A stretch of DNA of 64,000 nt. It comes from Arthrobacter globiformis (GTDB lineage: Bacteria > Actinomycetota > Actinomycetes > Actinomycetales > Micrococcaceae). The position numbers and the translations under genes are program-made. Positions within the stretch are counted from its first letter, which is position 1, and the number at the start of each line of letters is the position of its first letter. Location: positions 3,782,001-3,846,000 of the forward strand of contig NZ_JAUSXI010000001.1 in NCBI RefSeq assembly GCF_030815865.1, in the 5' to 3' direction. Below are positions 62,662 through 64,000 of this stretch, piece by piece. Below the pieces are notes generated by a model, which was not told the origin of the DNA, did no database searches, and worked only from the letters and a program-made list of their open reading frames with translations.

Positions 62662-63351
62662 TCAGGGCCTGATCCTGGCGCAGCAGCGCCCGGCTGTCCT
62701 GTCCTCCACCACCTTCTCCTCCGGCACCCCGCAGGCAGCGGCGGCACCACTCAAGAACGCCCCGTTCATGGCACACACCACGTCCGCGTGCCCGTCAGCG
62801 AGCCGGTGGAAAGGACAGTTCATCAGGATGATGCCGCCCTCGGCGTCCTGTTCGGGCATGTAGCCAATGCTCCCGAGCACTTCATCCAGGGACGATCCGT
62901 TCCCACCCAGGGCACGGCCCCGGGAATAGGACGCGTCAGCCAGTGCCTCGCGTACCCCTCCCCCGCCGGCCATGGAGGATTCAATCGCGGTGGCCATCAG
63001 CTCTCCGGCTAGGTCATAGCTCCGGTCCGGTACCGACGCTCCCACTTCTTCCAGGGCCGGGCGGTACAGCTTCGCCGGACGGCCCGACCCCGGGCCGGCC
63101 TTTTCGCCGAGCTTGCGGAACTCGACGGCGAGCAACCCGTCGCGGACCAGCCTGTCCAGGTGGAAGGACACTGTAGACCGGGGCATGCCCAGCGCAGCCG
63201 CAGCGTCGTCCCGCCCCACTGCCGACGGCTGCCCGGCGACGTACTCAAAAAGGCGCCGCCTGCTGGCGTCACCCAGCGAGGCCAGGGCTGCCAGACGGCC
63301 GGTCCACGAAAGAGCGGTCTTTGATTCGCGGCTCTCAACCGGTCGGCTCAT
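62662..63351 (-). CDS. SufR-like ArsR/MarR-fold regulator with Cys-rich C-terminus
   Basis: The 229-residue protein has an N-terminal winged helix (ALASLGDASRRRLFEYVAG, AAALGMPRSTVSFHLDRLV). A basic wing with PGSGRPAKLYRP and a central helical region follow. The C-terminal part carries Cys at 179, 193, 207, 223 and 224 (MNCPFHRLADGHADVVCAMN; AGRCCARI). This resembles the SufR family, in which widely spaced cysteines bind an Fe-S cluster that controls DNA binding. Cluster binding here is inferred. A copy of TCTAAAATCAAG lies 15 bp before its ATG, which suggests autoregulation. It lies between the cysteine desulfurase and a divergent DoxX-like gene. Confidence 0.78.
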   Translation of the reverse strand: MSRPVESRESKTALSWTGRLAALASLGDASRRRLFEYVAGQPSAVGRDDAAAALGMPRSTVSFHLDRLVRDGLLAVEFRKLGEKAGPGSGRPAKLYRPALEEVGASVPDRSYDLAGELMATAIESSMAGGGGVREALADASYSRGRALGGNGSSLDEVLGSIGYMPEQDAEGGIILMNCPFHRLADGHADVVCAMNGAFLSGAAAACGVPEEKVVEDRTAGRCCARIRP

Positions 63352-63365
63352 GAGTCCAGCCTAAC

Positions 63366-63377
63366 TCTAAAATCAAG
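63366..63377. promoter_or_regulatory. Operator half-site upstream of the SufR-like gene
   Basis: TCTAAAATCAAG here is identical to the left part of the full palindrome at 63405-63416. It sits 15 bp before the regulator ATG on the minus strand. A degenerate right arm (CTAAAGAA) follows at about 63386-63393. Binding by the regulator is inferred. Confidence 0.55.
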
Positions 63378-63403
63378 ATCCGTTGCTAAAGAAGGACCAT
63401 TGG

Positions 63404-63432
63404 TTCTAAAATCAAGTTATCTACTTTTAGAA
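63404..63432. promoter_or_regulatory. 29-bp palindromic operator upstream of the DoxX-like gene
   Basis: Arms TTCTAAA (63404-63410) and TTTAGAA (63426-63432) flank a 15-nt spacer beginning ATCAAG. The geometry is identical to the site at 60037-60065. It abuts the AAGGGAG ribosome-binding site of the gene at 63444, so a bound protein would block that promoter or leader. Confidence 0.7.
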
Positions 63433-63443
63433 GGGAGTTAGTC

Positions 63444-63890
63444 ATGAAAACCACGGCACTAAAGGAGTCGGCAAGCCCGCAGACGCTCGCAGCGGATCCA
63501 GCCCGCCAGGCGTTCCTGGTCCTGCGCACCGTCTTCACTGTTGCGCCCATCCTGTTCGGCCTGGACAAGTTCACCAACCTCCTGACCGACTGGACCGGCT
63601 ACCTCGCACCGATGGTTCCGGCAACGGTTCATCTGCCGGCGCAGACGCTGATGTATGCCGTCGGCGTCGTGGAAATAATTGCGGGAATTTTGGTAGCCGT
63701 CCGGCCGCGGATCGGTTCGCTCGTGGTAGCTGCCTGGCTCCTGGGGATCATCGTGAACCTGGTCATCCTCGGGGCCTACTACGACGTCGCACTGCGCGAC
63801 TTCGGACTGTTTGTGGGGGCACTGGCCCTTAACCGGCTGGCCACCGCCCCAGCGCCTCATCAGCCGGGCGGAACCACCGTCAGCCACTGA
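63444..63890 (+). CDS. DoxX-like small membrane protein
   Basis: The 148-residue protein has four hydrophobic helices: FLVLRTVFTVAPILFGLDKF, LMYAVGVVEIIAGILVAV, IGSLVVAAWLLGIIVNLVIL and DFGLFVGALALNRLA. This is the DoxX/DoxD-type layout of small redox-associated membrane proteins. The family has been linked to detoxification of reactive species in mycobacteria; the function here is inferred. AAGGGAG lies eight bases before the ATG. It is divergent from the SufR-like gene and carries the complete palindrome right at its start. Confidence 0.75.
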   Translation: MKTTALKESASPQTLAADPARQAFLVLRTVFTVAPILFGLDKFTNLLTDWTGYLAPMVPATVHLPAQTLMYAVGVVEIIAGILVAVRPRIGSLVVAAWLLGIIVNLVILGAYYDVALRDFGLFVGALALNRLATAPAPHQPGGTTVSH

Positions 63891-64000
63891 GCAATGTCTG
63901 CCCGGGCGGCGGCGAGCGCCGCCGCCGTCGGGCACGACGCCGACATATACACGGACGAGCCGGACGTACCGAAAACGCGGGCCAGCACCGACGTGGCCCT
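63860..64000 (-). CDS. 3' end of an unidentified minus-strand gene (runs off window)
   Basis: From the right edge the minus strand is open for 46 codons to a TGA at 63860-63862. It ends VYMSASCPTAAALAAARADI and AQWLTVVPPG. Codon use looks GC3-rich like the neighbours. It would overlap the DoxX-like gene tail by 31 bp in convergent orientation. Too little is visible to name it, and a chance open frame cannot be excluded. Confidence 0.35.
   Translation of the reverse strand, partial: RATSVLARVFGTSGSSVYMSASCPTAAALAAARADIAQWLTVVPPG

Overview
The window is GC-rich chromosomal DNA from an actinobacterium. The best fit is the Arthrobacter/Pseudarthrobacter group of the Micrococcaceae. This rests on the gene families and gene order (whiB1-pdtaS divergent pair, secA-hpf-comF-lpqB-mtrB-mtrA block, MoxR/DUF58 operon), the frequent GTG/TTG starts and the many 4-bp stop/start overlaps. 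No rRNA, tRNA, CRISPR array or replication origin was recognised.

Region 1 (1-17.1 kb) is a cell-surface polysaccharide island. It opens with a nonulosonic (legionaminic-type) acid pathway: LegB (cut by the left edge), a CBS-domain nucleotidyltransferase like PtmE, LegG, LegI, a PglD/NeuD-type acetyltransferase, an unrecognised possible glycosyltransferase, and divergently the CMP-sugar synthetase LegF. The aminotransferase LegC is not seen and may lie beyond the left edge. Next come two GT2 glycosyltransferases with a DUF2304 protein, a large DUF6541-type membrane protein, and the wreck of an IS3-family element. A galactofuranose module follows: an ABC exporter (Wzt/Wzm type), a GlfT2-like galactofuranosyltransferase and UDP-galactopyranose mutase.

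Region 2 (17.2-44 kb) is core actinobacterial genome. It holds a 1410-residue FHA/FtsK-type ATPase resembling ESX (EccC/EssC) motors but without ESX partners nearby. It also carries WhiB1 with a CRP-like box upstream, the sensor kinase PdtaS, the 180-kDa NAD-glutamate dehydrogenase, an isolated CpaB/CpaE-like pair next to a BldC-type HTH protein, a LysM protein, an Rv3235-family protein, SecA, a YcaQ-family glycosylase, HPF, ComF, LpqB (apparently frameshifted), MtrB and MtrA. Much of this order parallels the whiB1-to-mtrA stretch of Mycobacterium tuberculosis.

Region 3 (44-52.9 kb) is a tightly coupled plus-strand operon (Pro-rich membrane protein, DUF4129, DUF4350, MoxR ATPase, DUF58, DUF4166). 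It is followed by a cysteine-free MetE-like protein, chorismate mutase and an F420-reductase-like dinucleotide-binding protein.

Region 4 (52.9-64 kb) has a complete peptide ABC importer and MnmA, then a small redox/sulfur locus: FAD-dependent ferredoxin-reductase-like protein, NifS/IscS-type cysteine desulfurase, a SufR-like regulator with a Cys-rich C-terminus, and a DoxX-like membrane protein. Two identically spaced 29-bp palindromes and a third partial copy lie in front of three of these genes. I infer a local, possibly Fe-S- or redox-sensing regulon; this is the least expected regulatory signal in the window.
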